Below are positions 17,558 through 27,122 of a stretch of 64,000 nt of DNA, in pieces. Position numbers and translations under genes: made by a program. Source of the DNA: Pseudonocardia kujensis (GTDB lineage Bacteria > Actinomycetota > Actinomycetes > Mycobacteriales > Pseudonocardiaceae). Within the stretch, counting starts at the first letter, position 1; each line of letters opens with the position of its first letter. Under the pieces are notes generated by a model that saw only the letters and a list, made by a program, of their open reading frames with translations, was not told where the DNA came from and made no database searches. Location of the stretch: positions 1 through 64,000 of the forward strand of contig NZ_JAJSOK010000021.1 in NCBI RefSeq assembly GCF_021283305.1, read 5' to 3'.

Positions 17558-19372
17558 ATGCCGAAGGTCGCCGACCATGTCCTGCAACGCCTGACCGAGT
17601 GGGGCATCCACCGGATCTACGGCTACCCGGGCGACGGGATCAACGGGTTCCTGGGCGCACTGGACCGCGCGGACGGGAACCCGGAGCTGATCCAGCCGCG
17701 GCACGAGGAGATGGGCGCGTTCATGGCCGGCGCGCACGCCAAGTTCACCGGCGAGCTGGGCTGCTGCCTGGCGACCTCCGGAGGTGGGGCGATCCACCTG
17801 CTCAACGGCCTGTACGACGCCAAGCTCGACCACCAGCCGGTGGTGGCGATCGTCGGGCAGCAGAAGCGCTTCTCCCTCGGTGCGGCGTTCCAACAGGAGA
17901 TCGACCCGACGGTGCTGTTCACCGACGTGTCGGAGTTCGTGCAGACCTGCATGCACCCCGCCCAGGCCCGTCAGCTGGTCGACCGCGCCTGCAAGGTCGC
18001 GCTGTCCAACCGCACCGTCGCCACGATCATCTTCCCGGTCGACGTGCAGGAGGAGGACGCGCAGCCCTCGCCGCCGCGCACCCACGGCGCGGTCTACACC
18101 AGTGTCGGCTGGACCCAGCCGCGGGTCATCCCGCCGCAGACCGAGCTGGAGAAGGCCGCGGAGATCCTCAACGAGGGCTCCAAGGTCGCGATGCTCGTCG
18201 GGCAGGGTGCCGCGGAGGCGCAGGACGAGGTGGTGGCCGCGGCCGAGCTGCTCGGCGCCGGGGTGGCCAAGACGCTGCTCGGGCGCGAGGTGCTGCCCGA
18301 CGACCTGCCCTACGTCACCGGCCCGATCGGCCTGCTCGGCTCGACGGCCAGCTACGAGCTCATGAAGGACGCCGACACCCTGTTCATGGTCGGCACCAGC
18401 TTCCCGTACGCCGAGTGGCTGCCCGAGGAGGGTCAGTGCAAGGCCGTCGAGATCGACATCGACGGCCGCATGATCGGCGTGCGGTACCCGGTGCAGGCCA
18501 ACTTGGTCGGCGACTCGCGCGACACCCTGCAGGCCCTGCTGCCCCTGTTGCGGCGCAAGGAGGACCGGTCCTGGCGGGAGAGGATCGAGAAGGAGGTCGA
18601 GCAGTGGTGGCGGGTCCTCGACGACCGCGCCCACGAGTCCGCCGACCCGCTCAACCCGCAGCTCGTCGCCTACGAGCTCTCCCCGCGACTGCCCGAGGAC
18701 GCGATCATCACCACCGACTCCGGGTCGGCCACGAACTGGTGGGCGCAGTACCTGAAGCTCGGTCAGGGGATGCGCGCCTCGCTGGCCGGCACCCTCGCGA
18801 CCATGGGCGCGGGCACCCCGTACGCCATCAGCGCCAAGTTCGCCTACCCGCACCGCCCGGTGATCGCGCTGGTCGGCGACGGGGCGTTCCAGATGAACGG
18901 GATGGCCGAGCTCGTCACCGTCAAGCGCTACCGCGAACGGCTCACCCGCGAGAACCCGACGCTGGTGTTCTGCGTGTTCAACAACCAGGACCTCAACCAG
19001 GTGACCTGGGAGCAGCGCGCCGAGTCCGGCGACCCGAAGTTCAGGGGCTCGCAGTGGATCCCCGACGTGCCGTACGCCGAGTTCGCGAAGCTCCTCGGGT
19101 TCGAGGGCATCAGGGTCGACGACCCGGCCGAGATGGGCCCGGCCTGGGACCGGGCGCTGGCGGCCGGGGGGCCGGTCGTGCTGGAGGTCGTCGTCGACCC
19201 GGAGATCCCGCCGATCCCGCCGCACATCAAGAAGGAGCTGGGCACGAAGGCGGCCACCGCGATGTTCAAGGGCGACCCCGAGGAGGCCGGGGTGATCACC
19301 AAGGGGGCGAAGCAGAAGCTGCACGAGTTCACCGAGTCGGTCAAGGACGCGATCCCGGGGAGGCACGAGTGA
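17558..19372 (+). CDS. Thiamine-diphosphate-dependent enzyme (pyruvate oxidase/acetolactate synthase type)
   Basis: The product (604 aa) has the three-domain ThDP fold. The catalytic Glu is in QPRHEEMGAF near residue 50, the central domain spans about 190-340, and the ThDP motif is VGDGAFQMNG with the closing FNNQ about 30 residues later. Its length and N-terminal GYPGDGINGFLGAL match the actinobacterial 'thiamine pyrophosphate-requiring' proteins related to PoxB. A C-terminal Lys-rich extension follows the barrel. It decarboxylates or condenses a 2-oxo acid; the overlapping FAD/Fe-S dehydrogenase gene downstream suggests a lactate/2-hydroxy-acid to 2-oxo-acid route, which is inference. The ATG is set by GAGGTGGGAG. 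Confidence 0.87.
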   Translation: MPKVADHVLQRLTEWGIHRIYGYPGDGINGFLGALDRADGNPELIQPRHEEMGAFMAGAHAKFTGELGCCLATSGGGAIHLLNGLYDAKLDHQPVVAIVGQQKRFSLGAAFQQEIDPTVLFTDVSEFVQTCMHPAQARQLVDRACKVALSNRTVATIIFPVDVQEEDAQPSPPRTHGAVYTSVGWTQPRVIPPQTELEKAAEILNEGSKVAMLVGQGAAEAQDEVVAAAELLGAGVAKTLLGREVLPDDLPYVTGPIGLLGSTASYELMKDADTLFMVGTSFPYAEWLPEEGQCKAVEIDIDGRMIGVRYPVQANLVGDSRDTLQALLPLLRRKEDRSWRERIEKEVEQWWRVLDDRAHESADPLNPQLVAYELSPRLPEDAIITTDSGSATNWWAQYLKLGQGMRASLAGTLATMGAGTPYAISAKFAYPHRPVIALVGDGAFQMNGMAELVTVKRYRERLTRENPTLVFCVFNNQDLNQVTWEQRAESGDPKFRGSQWIPDVPYAEFAKLLGFEGIRVDDPAEMGPAWDRALAAGGPVVLEVVVDPEIPPIPPHIKKELGTKAATAMFKGDPEEAGVITKGAKQKLHEFTESVKDAIPGRHE

Positions 19373-22300
19373 GCACTGCGAGGACGGTCGCGGTCCCGGC
19401 CCGGCCCGACCGGCGGTTCGCCGCGGGCATGGTCGCCACCGAGACGATCAACACGCAGGGGTTGGAGCAGCACCTGCGCCGCCACGTCACCGGCGAGGTC
19501 CGCTTCGACACCGCCTCGCTGGCGATGTACTCAGGCGACGCGTCCAACTTCCGGCAGGTCCCGGTCGGCGTGGTCGTGCCCAGGACGCTCGACGACGTCG
19601 TGGCCACGATGTGCGCCTGCCACCGCTACCGCGCACCGGTGGTCTCCCGCGGCGGGGCACCAGCCTCTCGGGCGAGACGGTCAACAACGCCGTCGTGATC
19701 GACTTCTCGAAGTACCTCACCCGGGTCGAGGAGGTCGACGCGGAGAACCGGCTGGTCACCACCGAGACCGGGGTGATCAACGAGCAGCTCAACAAGGTCA
19801 CCGGCGAGTACGGACTGGTGTTCGGCCCCGACCCGTCCTCGCACTCGCGGTGCACCATCGGCGGCAACATCGGAAACAACTCGTGCGGGGTCCACTCGGT
19901 GCAGGCCCGCCACTACGGGCCCGGCCCGCGGACGTCGGACAACACCCACGCCCTGGAGATCGTCACCTACGACGGCGAGCGGTTCTGGGTCGGCGTGGAC
20001 GAGGAGGACCGGCTCGACGAGATCATCGCCGCCGGCGGGCGCAAGGGCGCGATCTACGCGAAGCTGCGGGACCTGCGCGACCGCTACGGCGACGACATCC
20101 GCGCCGGGTACCCGTCGGTGGACGTGTTGCCGCGCCGGGTCTCCGGCTACAACCTCGACGAGCTGTTGCCGGAGAAGGGGTTCAACGTCGCCCGCGCCCT
20201 CGTCGGCACCGAGGGCACCTGCGCGATCGCGCTGCGGGCGGTGCTGATGCTCACCCCGGCGCTGTTCCGGCGGACCACCGTGCTGGTCCAGTACCCCGAG
20301 CTGGCCGAGGCCGCCACCCACGTACCCGAGATCATGAGGTGGAAGCCGATCGGGCTCGAGGCCCTCGACGAACGGCTGATCGAGGACGAGCAGCTGAAGA
20401 AGATCAACGTGGCGGGTCTGCACGAGCTGCCCCGGCGCCAGGAGGGCGGCGCCTGGTTGATGATCCAGTTCGGTGCCGACACCACGGAGGAGTCCGTGGG
20501 CCGGTGCCGGGAGTTCGTCGACTGGCTGTGCGGGGACAAGGGCTACGCCGAGGACCGCATCCGGGTCGCGAAGAGCGTGCAGGAAGGTGGGAACAGCGAG
20601 GCCCTCTGGGCGATCCGCGAGGGCGGCCTCGGCTCGACCGCGTTCCCCGCCGAGGGGGACCACTGGCCCGGCTGGGAGGACTCCGCGGTCCCGCCGGACA
20701 AGGTCGGCGACTACATCCGCGACCTCGACGCGCTCTACGACGAGCACGGGCTGCACGGCGCGATGTACGGCCACCTTGGCGAGGGCTGCATCCACTCCCG
20801 GATCAGCTTCGACCTGCGCACCGCCGAGGGGATCCGCGACTACCGCGCGTTCATGGAGGCGGCGGGCGACCTCGTCACCCGCTACGGCGGCACCCTCTCG
20901 GGCGAGCACGGCGACGGCCAGCAACGCGCCGAGCTGCTGGAGAAGCAGTACGGGCCCCGCCTGATGCAGGCCATGCGGGAGTTCAAGGCGATCTGGGACC
21001 CGGACGCCAAGATGAACCCGGGCAAGGTCGTCGACGCCTACCGGATGGACGAGAACCTCAGGCTGGGCCCGGACTACAACCCCTGGCGGCCGAAGGTCCG
21101 CTTCTCCTACGCGCAGGACGACGGCGACTTCGCCCACGCCGCACTGCGCTGCGTCGGGGTCGGGAAGTGCCGTGACCCCGAGCCCGCGCAGACCATGTGC
21201 CCCAGCTACCAGGTGACCCGGGAGGAGAAGCACACCACCCGCGGGCGGTCCCGGCTGCTGTTCGAGATGCTGCGCGGCGAGGTCATCACCGACGGGTGGC
21301 GGTCGAAGGAGGTCGCCGACGGCCTCGAGCTGTGCCTGGCCTGCAAGGGCTGCACCAGCGACTGCCCGGTCGACGTCGACATGCCCACCTACAAGGCGGA
21401 GTTCCGCTACCACCACTACAAGTCGTGGCGGCGCCGGCGGAACCGGCACGCCTACGCCTTCGGGTTCATCGACCAGGTGGCCCGGCTGGCGTCCCGGCGA
21501 CCCCGGCTGGTCAACGCGGTCACGCAGACGCCGGGGCTCGCCCACCTGGCGAAGCTCGTCGCCCGCATCGACCTGCGCCGACCGCTGCCCGCCTTCGCCC
21601 CGCGGACGCTGCAGCAGTGGTTCGCCGAACGGGGCGGCACCCGCAATCCGAACGGACGCCGGGTCGTGCTGTTCCCGGACACGTTCACCAACCACCTGCA
21701 CACCGACGTCGGGGCGGCCTGCGTGGAGGCCATCGAGGCAGCCGGCTGGCAGGTCGTCCTGCCGGAGGTGCACGTCTGCTGCGGGCGGCCGCTGTACGAC
21801 TACGGCTTCCTCGACGCCGCCGACCGCTACCTGCGCCGCGTCCTCGACGTGCTCCGCGACGACATCCGGGCCGGCACCCCCGTCGTCGGGATGGAACCGA
21901 GCTGCCTGGCGGTGTTCAAGGACGAGCTGGTGAAGATGCGGCCGCACGACGACGACGCGCGGCGGCTGGCCGCCAACGCCTTCCACTTCGGCGAGTTCTT
22001 CACCCGCTTCGCCGTCGACCCGCCCCGGCGGCACGGGAAGGCGGTGCTGTGGGGGCACTGCCACCAGCGCGCGACCGGCGGGGTCGACGCCGACCGGAAG
22101 GTCCTCGAACGCATGGGGCTCGAGGTCGAGCCGGTCACCGGCGGCTGCTGCGGACTCGCCGGGTCCTGGGGCTTCGAGACGGGCAAGTACGACCTGTCGA
22201 TGGCCTGCGGCGAGCAGGCGCTGCTCCCGGCGGTCCGGGACGCCGAGGCCGACGCGCTGATCGTCGCCAACGGGTTCTCCTGCTCGACCCAGATCGCCGA

Positions 22301-22394
22301 CGCCCGCACCGGGCGCCGCGCGCTGCACCTCGGCGAGGTCATGGCGCAGGCCCTCCGCCACACCACGAACCACGACCCGAGGGGAGTCGCATGA
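19369..22394 (+). pseudogene. FAD- and Fe-S-containing dehydrogenase (GlcD-GlcF/D-lactate type), one-base frameshift
   Basis: The reading frame starts at GTG 19369, overlapping the ThDP gene stop. After about 96 codons it breaks in the FAD-binding loop: the family VSRGGGTSLSGE appears as VSRGG in one frame and TSLSGE in the next. One extra G in the run at 19654-19657 restores a 1008-aa protein. Downstream are the FAD_binding_4 and FAD-oxidase domains, two 4Fe-4S motifs ([30 protein letters not shown]) and two CCG-type heterodisulfide-like motifs (VCCGRP, GCCGLAG). Function if intact: respiratory oxidation of D-lactate or another 2-hydroxy acid. A sequencing error in the G-run is as likely as real inactivation. 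Confidence 0.85.
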
Positions 22395-23389
22395 GCACGG
22401 GAAACGTCGTCGTCACCGGGGGCACCGCGGGCGTGGGGCGCGCCGCCGTGCGCGCGTTCGCCGACGCCGGCTACGACGTCGCGGTGCTGGCCCGCGGGGC
22501 CGCCGGGCTGAAGGCGGCCGAGGAGGACGTCCGGGCCGCCGGCGGGAGGACGCTCGCCGTCCCGACCGACGTCGCGGACCCCGAGGCCGTCGAACGCGCG
22601 GCCCAGCAGGTGGAGGACGAGCTCGGGCCGATCGACGTCTGGGTCAACAGCGCGTTCGCCGGGTCGTTGGCCTTCTTCTGGGACACCACGGACGAGGAGT
22701 ACCGGCGGATGACCGAGGTCACCTACTACGGCCAGGTCAACGGCACCCGCGCAGCCCTGGCTCGGATGCGGCCGCGCGACCACGGCGTGATCGTCAACGT
22801 CGGCTCGGCCATGGCCTACCGCTCGATCCCGCTGCAGTCCGCCTACTGCGGGGCCAAGCACGCGGTGGAGGGCTTCACCGAGGCGGTCGCCACCGAGCTC
22901 GCCCACGAGAAGAGCCGCGTGCGGATCTGCATGGTGCAGCTGCCCGGGCTCAACACGCCGCAGTTCAGCTGGAACCTGAACAAGATGCCGGGGCACCCGC
23001 GTCCGGTCGCGCCGGTCCACCAGCCCGAGCTGGCCGGCCGCGCCATCCGGTTCGTGGCCGAGCATCCCCGCCGCAGCATCTGGGTCGGGATCTCCACGGC
23101 CTACACGATCCTGGGCGAGCGGGTGGCGCCCACCCTGGTCCGCGCGTACCTCGCCCGGACCGGCGTCTCCGGTCAGCAGACGGACGCCGACCTGCCGCGC
23201 CACGGCTCGAACGTCTTCGCCCCCCGCGACGACGACACCGACCGCGGCGCGCACGGCGCCTTCGACGACGAGGCGCACTCCCGCGACCCGGTCCTGTGGG
23301 CCTCGATGCACCGGGGCGCCCTGCTCGCGGGTGCGGCGGCCTCCGGCCTCGCCGGGCTCGCCGGCCTCGGGTGGCGTCGGCGCCACTAG
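22391..23389 (+). CDS. Short-chain dehydrogenase/reductase with C-terminal extension
   Basis: The product (332 aa) is longer than the usual 250. The NAD(P) motif [10 protein letters not shown] is at residues 9-18, NSAFAG replaces the NNAG motif, and the catalytic Ser-Tyr-Lys is in [22 protein letters not shown]. The substrate lid is followed by about 80 extra residues ending in a hydrophobic Ala/Gly/Leu segment and RRRH, possibly a membrane anchor. Its ATG overlaps the dehydrogenase stop (ATGA), so the three genes from 17558 form one operon. The substrate is unknown. Confidence 0.85.
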   Translation: MSTGNVVVTGGTAGVGRAAVRAFADAGYDVAVLARGAAGLKAAEEDVRAAGGRTLAVPTDVADPEAVERAAQQVEDELGPIDVWVNSAFAGSLAFFWDTTDEEYRRMTEVTYYGQVNGTRAALARMRPRDHGVIVNVGSAMAYRSIPLQSAYCGAKHAVEGFTEAVATELAHEKSRVRICMVQLPGLNTPQFSWNLNKMPGHPRPVAPVHQPELAGRAIRFVAEHPRRSIWVGISTAYTILGERVAPTLVRAYLARTGVSGQQTDADLPRHGSNVFAPRDDDTDRGAHGAFDDEAHSRDPVLWASMHRGALLAGAAASGLAGLAGLGWRRRH

Positions 23390-23408
23390 CCCGACCGGAC
23401 GGCGGCGT

Positions 23409-23428
23409 CGCCACCGGCTCCGGTGGCG
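23409..23428. terminator. Hairpin after the SDR gene
   Basis: CGCCACCGG and CCGGTGGCG form a perfect 9-base inverted repeat around CT, starting 20 bases after the SDR stop and before the convergent GH15 gene. No T-run follows, as is usual in this kind of genome. Confidence 0.5.
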
Positions 23429-23434
23429 GCGCCG

Positions 23435-23496
23435 CCGTTCTCCGGCGCCACCGTTCTCCGGCGCCACCGTTCTCCGGCGCCACCGTTCTCCGTGGC
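23435..23496. repeat. 16-bp tandem repeat between convergent genes
   Basis: CCGTTCTCCGGCGCCA occurs in three perfect head-to-tail copies (23435, 23451, 23467) plus a partial fourth from 23483. It lies wholly between the SDR and GH15 stop codons and encodes nothing. GGCGCC in each unit is self-complementary, so the array may fold and add to termination on both strands. Confidence 0.85.
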
Positions 23497-23517
23497 CGTC
23501 GGAGCAGGGAGCGGTCG

Positions 23518-25257
23518 TCAGGTGGCGAGCCGGACCGACGCCTCCAGCATCGCCGCGTGCACGAACGCCTGCGGCAGGTTGCCCCGCAGCTGGCGCTGCA
23601 CCACGTCGTACTCCTCGGAGAACAGGCCCGGCGGCCCGCAGGCGGCCCGGTTGCGTTCGAACCAGCGGGCGGCGCCGACCCGGTCGCCCTGCTGGTGGGA
23701 CGCCATGGCGGTGAGGAACCCGCACAGGAGGAAAGCGCCCTCGGCCTCGCCGAGCGGGCGCTCGTCGTGCCGGAAGCGGTAGACGTAGCCGTCGCGGCCG
23801 AGGTCGGCGCGGACCGCGTCGAGCGTCGCGATCGAGCGCGGGTCGTCCGGGGGCAGGGCGCCCCGGAGCGCCGGGAGCAGGAGCGCGGCGTCGACCCGGG
23901 GATCGTCGGGCGTGCGCTGCCAGCGTCCCGAGGGGTGCAGGCAGTCCGCCGCCGTCGCCGCAACGATGCGGTCGGCGAGGGCGTTCCACCCGGCGGCGTC
24001 GGACGCGGACGCCACGGCGGAGGCCACCTGACGCAGGCCGGCGGCACAGATCAGCCGCGAGTGCGTCCAGTGCTGCGGGTCGAGCTCCCACAACCCGGCG
24101 TCGACGTCCTGCCAGCGCTTCTCGATCGCCGCGACCGCGACGGTGGCCGCCCGGAAGGCGTCCGTGGCGAGCCGGTCGTGCCGCGCGGCGGCGGCGAAGA
24201 GGAGCAACGCCTCCCCGAAGACGTCGAGCTGGAACTGCTTGCGCACGTGGTTGCCGATCACGTCCGAGCCGCCCGGATAGCCGGGCAGGTCCAGCGAGCG
24301 CTGCGGCGGCACCGGCTCACCGGCGACCGTGTAGGCGGGCATCAGGTCGGGCCCGTCGGCCAGGATCCGGCCCGCGACGAACCCCACCGCGTCGTCGAGC
24401 AGGGGATGCGGGCCTGCGGCGGCCACGGCCTGCCCGGCGAAGCACTGGTCGCGGATCCAGACGAAGCGGTAGTCGTAGTCGCGCCCCTGGTCCGCACGCT
24501 CGGGCAGGCTCGTCGTCCCGGCCGCGACCATCCCGCCCCCGGCGCCGGTGAGCCCGCGCATGACCGCGTAGGCGTGCCGGGCGTCGCGCTCGGCGATCGT
24601 CGGCCCGAGCTCGGGAAGGGCCTCCCGCCACGCCGTCTCCGTGGCGGCCCAGGCGCGGCCGGGATCCGGCGGCGGACCCTCGAACGCGGCGTCGGAGAGC
24701 TCCAGGACCAGGTCCTGCTGTTCCCCCGGCGCCAGCCGCAGCTCGGTGCACAACCCGCCGTCGTCCGGCCGCGCCTCCGCCGCGCCGCTCCACCGCAGCC
24801 GCAACGACCCGCTCCGGCCGGTCCACACCCCGTCGTCGGAGCGGCGGACGCGCGTGAACGCCGCGTCGTCGAAGTCCGCGGTCGGCCGGAGCAACACGTC
24901 GACCCGTGCCTCACCGCGCACCGCCCGGACCCGACGCAGGATCACGGCGCGGCGCGGGTCGCCGGGGAAGGCGAGCGCCTCGCGGCACTCCACGACGGTG
25001 TTCTCATCGGTGATCCAGCGCGACCGCCAGATCAGCGAGCCGTCCTCGTAGTAGCCGCCCCACACGCTCCGCCGCCGCGGGGCCACGGCGTAGCAGCCCC
25101 GGCCCCCGAGCAGCGTGGAGAGGACTGCGGGCGAGTCCCAGTGCGGCGCGCAGAGCCAGGCGATGTCCCCGCGCGGGCCGACCAACGCGCCTCGCTCCCC
25201 GTCGGCGATCAGCGCGTACTCGCGCAGCACGTGCGGTCCCGCCGTGCGTCGTTCCAC
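23518..25257 (-). CDS. Glycoside hydrolase family 15 (glucoamylase/trehalase-like)
   Basis: The product (579 aa) has an N-terminal beta-rich domain and a C-terminal (alpha/alpha)6 barrel. Family landmarks are YALIADGERGALVGP at the N terminus, DYDYRFVWIRDQCF, EKRWQDVDAGLWEL containing the general-acid Glu, and FSEEYD near the C terminus with the candidate catalytic base. No signal peptide is present, so it acts on an intracellular alpha-glucan, trehalose or glucosylated product. Actinobacterial trehalases are often of this family. The start is GTG at 25257 with GGGAGGCGG upstream. It is monocistronic. Confidence 0.87.
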   Translation of the reverse strand: MERRTAGPHVLREYALIADGERGALVGPRGDIAWLCAPHWDSPAVLSTLLGGRGCYAVAPRRRSVWGGYYEDGSLIWRSRWITDENTVVECREALAFPGDPRRAVILRRVRAVRGEARVDVLLRPTADFDDAAFTRVRRSDDGVWTGRSGSLRLRWSGAAEARPDDGGLCTELRLAPGEQQDLVLELSDAAFEGPPPDPGRAWAATETAWREALPELGPTIAERDARHAYAVMRGLTGAGGGMVAAGTTSLPERADQGRDYDYRFVWIRDQCFAGQAVAAAGPHPLLDDAVGFVAGRILADGPDLMPAYTVAGEPVPPQRSLDLPGYPGGSDVIGNHVRKQFQLDVFGEALLLFAAAARHDRLATDAFRAATVAVAAIEKRWQDVDAGLWELDPQHWTHSRLICAAGLRQVASAVASASDAAGWNALADRIVAATAADCLHPSGRWQRTPDDPRVDAALLLPALRGALPPDDPRSIATLDAVRADLGRDGYVYRFRHDERPLGEAEGAFLLCGFLTAMASHQQGDRVGAARWFERNRAACGPPGLFSEEYDVVQRQLRGNLPQAFVHAAMLEASVRLAT

Positions 25258-25277
25258 CCCGCCTCCCCGCGGTCGAA

Positions 25278-25311
25278 CCTCCGGGCCGGGCCACGACGGC
25301 CGGCCCGGAGG
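25278..25311. other. Perfect 12-bp stem-loop in the leader of the GH15 gene
   Basis: CCTCCGGGCCGG (25278-25289) and CCGGCCCGGAGG (25300-25311) are exact complements around a 10-base loop. It begins 21 bases before the GTG of the GH15 gene, so it would lie in its 5' untranslated RNA if transcription starts upstream, and could sequester the ribosome site or act as a terminator of upstream antisense transcription. Confidence 0.5.
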
Positions 25312-25400
25312 GGGACTATCCGCCTCGGGGAACGCTCAGGAGGCCTCCGACCTTGCGATCGTCTGACGCCCGTGGGAGCGGGCCCGCCGGATCGTCAGCC

Positions 25401-25432
25401 GGGTCGTCGGCAGGGTCGTCGGCAGGGTCGTC
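25401..25432. repeat. 12-bp tandem repeat in the GH15/methyltransferase divergent region
   Basis: GGGTCGTCGGCA is repeated at 25401 and 25413, followed by a partial copy at 25425. It lies in a 298-bp intergenic stretch that otherwise holds the stem-loop and a leaderless promoter. Confidence 0.7.
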
Positions 25433-25543
25433 ACTGGCCCACCCGTGCCCCCGGCATGCCACCGCAGCCACGCCTTCCCGTGCAGACGACCGCGGAACTC
25501 GTCGGCGCGCGGGTGTCGCACAGGTGCCCGCGGGTCGGGCTCC

Positions 25544-25549
25544 TAGGCT
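25544..25549 (+). promoter_or_regulatory. -10 element TAGGCT of a leaderless promoter
   Basis: TAGGCT ends six bases before the GTG at 25556, the spacing at which actinobacterial transcripts begin on the start codon itself. No ribosome site is visible, which agrees with a leaderless mRNA. Confidence 0.45.
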
Positions 25550-25555
25550 CCGCTC

Positions 25556-26215
25556 GTGATCGAGTCGAGCTACCTCCGCGCCACCCGCACCGGCTACGAC
25601 GCCATCGCCGTCCCGTACGACGAGACGTTCCGCTCCGAGCTGGCCGAGAGTCCGTTCGATCGCGCCATGCTCGCCGGCTTCGCCGAGCTCGTCGCCGGAC
25701 GGCACCCGGACGGACAGCTGATCGAGGTCGGCAGCGGACCCGGCCACGTCACCGCACACCTGCACGGCCTCGGGCTGTCGATCCGCGGCGTCGATCTCTC
25801 GGCGGCGATGGTCGACCTGGCCCGCCGCGAGCACCCCGAGATCACCTTCGACGTCGGCCAGATGGGCGCACTCGACGTGCCCGACGGCAGCCTGGCGGGT
25901 CTCGTCGCCTGGTACTCGATCATCCACATCCCCCCGGCCCACCTGCCCGCGGTGTTCGCCGAGTTCCACCGCGTGCTCACCGACGGCGGCCTCCTGCTGG
26001 TGGGCTTCCAGGTGGGCGACGACGTCGTCCATTACGACGAGGCCTTCGGCCACCAAATCTCACTGGACTTCCACCGCCTCCAGCCGTCGGCGGTCGCCGC
26101 CCTGCTCGACGACGCCGGCTTCGACCTCGTCGTCCGGCAGGTGCGGGCCCCCGAGCCGACCAGCGCCGCCACGAAGATCCCGCAGGCAAGCCTCATCGCC
26201 TGCAAGCGTCCGTGA
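25556..26215 (+). CDS. Class I SAM-dependent methyltransferase
   Basis: The product (219 aa) has a Rossmann core with motif I LIEVGSGPGHVT near residues 56-67, motif II GVDLSAAMVD and the post-motif VAWYSIIHIPPAHLP strand characteristic of Methyltransf_25-type small-molecule enzymes. It begins YDAIAVPYDETF, a UbiE-like N terminus. The GTG at 25556 is chosen from the leaderless promoter and the domain edge. It converges on the urease operon and has no pathway neighbours; the substrate is unknown. Confidence 0.85.
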   Translation: MIESSYLRATRTGYDAIAVPYDETFRSELAESPFDRAMLAGFAELVAGRHPDGQLIEVGSGPGHVTAHLHGLGLSIRGVDLSAAMVDLARREHPEITFDVGQMGALDVPDGSLAGLVAWYSIIHIPPAHLPAVFAEFHRVLTDGGLLLVGFQVGDDVVHYDEAFGHQISLDFHRLQPSAVAALLDDAGFDLVVRQVRAPEPTSAATKIPQASLIACKRP

Positions 26216-26280
26216 TGCATTCCGCCGCCGGGCACGCCTCGCGCCGCCGCTCGCTCACCGCGCGCCGGCAACGAGCGCGG

Positions 26281-26294
26281 GTGTGTTCGCACGC
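26281..26294. terminator. Short hairpin with TTCG loop between convergent genes
   Basis: GTGTG-TTCG-CACGC forms a five-pair stem (one G-T) closed by the very stable TTCG tetraloop, 20 bases beyond the ureD stop. It may end the urease transcript. The stem is short, so this is weak. Confidence 0.3.
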
Positions 26295-26314
26295 GCACGA
26301 CCGAGGTTGACGAC

Positions 26315-27121
26315 TCAGAACACGAGCGCACGAACGGCGTCGTGCCTGGTCCCGACGGCCCAGCCGGGGTGGGCGGCGATCGCCTCGGCGAGGGCGCGCT
26401 GGGTGCTCACGGCGTCGGGTGCGACGGCGGTGATGAGGCTGCCGCGCCGCGAGAGGGGGCTGAGCGACCACCAGTCCCCGGTGACCGCCACCCCGTCGGC
26501 GCCCCAGATCAGCACCTCGGTGCCGAGCACCCGGCGTGCGGCGAGGTGAGCCGACGACTCTTGCAGCACCGGATCGCCCAGCTCCTGTGTCTGGTGCAGC
26601 AGCGGGACCACCGGAACCGCGCTCTGGTGCGGCGTCGGATGCTCCTCCACGCGCACGGTCCCCCGGTAGCGACCGCTCGGCTCGCCGGCCCGGCCCGCCA
26701 CCAGCACCTCGCGAGCCCGAAGTCGGGAGGTGGGGGCGAGGCGGGCGTGCAGCAGCGTGTGGTGGTGCGCCCGCGCCGTGACGACGGTGGGCTCGGGCAG
26801 GTACTGCACGCTCGCGTCCTCCCCGAGGGTGAACCGCAGCGCGAGCGAGCTGGGCCGGTCGGTCCCCGGCAGGGCCACGGCCGCCGCCACGCCGGTGAGG
26901 ACCAGATCGGCGCCGGGCCCGACGCGGACGTCGAGCTCGACGTCGTCGCCGGCCAGGGGCGTGCTCGCCGAGCCGACCATGTGGACCGTCACCGCCGGAT
27001 CGGCCGCCGCCGCGGTGCCGCGCCGGGGCACGAGCGAGAGCGGGGACTGCGACCGCAGCTCGCGCACGACGCTGCGTCCGCCGGCTCCCCGCTCGACGGT
27101 CAGGACGGCGCGGGCGTGCAT
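26315..27121 (-). CDS. ureD: Urease accessory protein UreD
   Basis: The product (268 aa) is the UreD/UreH scaffold that binds apo-urease with UreF and UreG during nickel insertion. Family features are VHMVGSASTPLAGDDVELDVRVG, YLPEPTVVTARAHHHT and the C-terminal region around GDWWSLSPLSRRG. It is the last gene of the operon, starting two bases after the ureG stop. The length agrees with short actinobacterial UreD proteins. Confidence 0.92.
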   Translation of the reverse strand: MHARAVLTVERGAGGRSVVRELRSQSPLSLVPRRGTAAAADPAVTVHMVGSASTPLAGDDVELDVRVGPGADLVLTGVAAAVALPGTDRPSSLALRFTLGEDASVQYLPEPTVVTARAHHHTLLHARLAPTSRLRAREVLVAGRAGEPSGRYRGTVRVEEHPTPHQSAVPVVPLLHQTQELGDPVLQESSAHLAARRVLGTEVLIWGADGVAVTGDWWSLSPLSRRGSLITAVAPDAVSTQRALAEAIAAHPGWAVGTRHDAVRALVF

Positions 27122-27122
27122 G

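Noticed and set aside
16349..19366. A very long open frame on the minus strand opposite the ThDP enzyme and running through the enolase-superfamily gene
   Set aside because: It is an artefact of GC-rich codon bias: the translation is Arg/Gly/Leu/His-rich without domains, while the plus-strand ThDP enzyme and the in-frame enolase-superfamily protein have full family motifs.
19626..22373. 915-codon minus-strand open frame opposite the FAD/Fe-S gene
   Set aside because: No recognisable domain, composition typical of antisense of GC-rich genes, and the plus strand carries intact Fe-S and FAD motifs.
25977..26189. Possible small minus-strand gene near the methyltransferase end
   Set aside because: Gly/Arg/Pro low-complexity translation lying wholly inside the methyltransferase gene.
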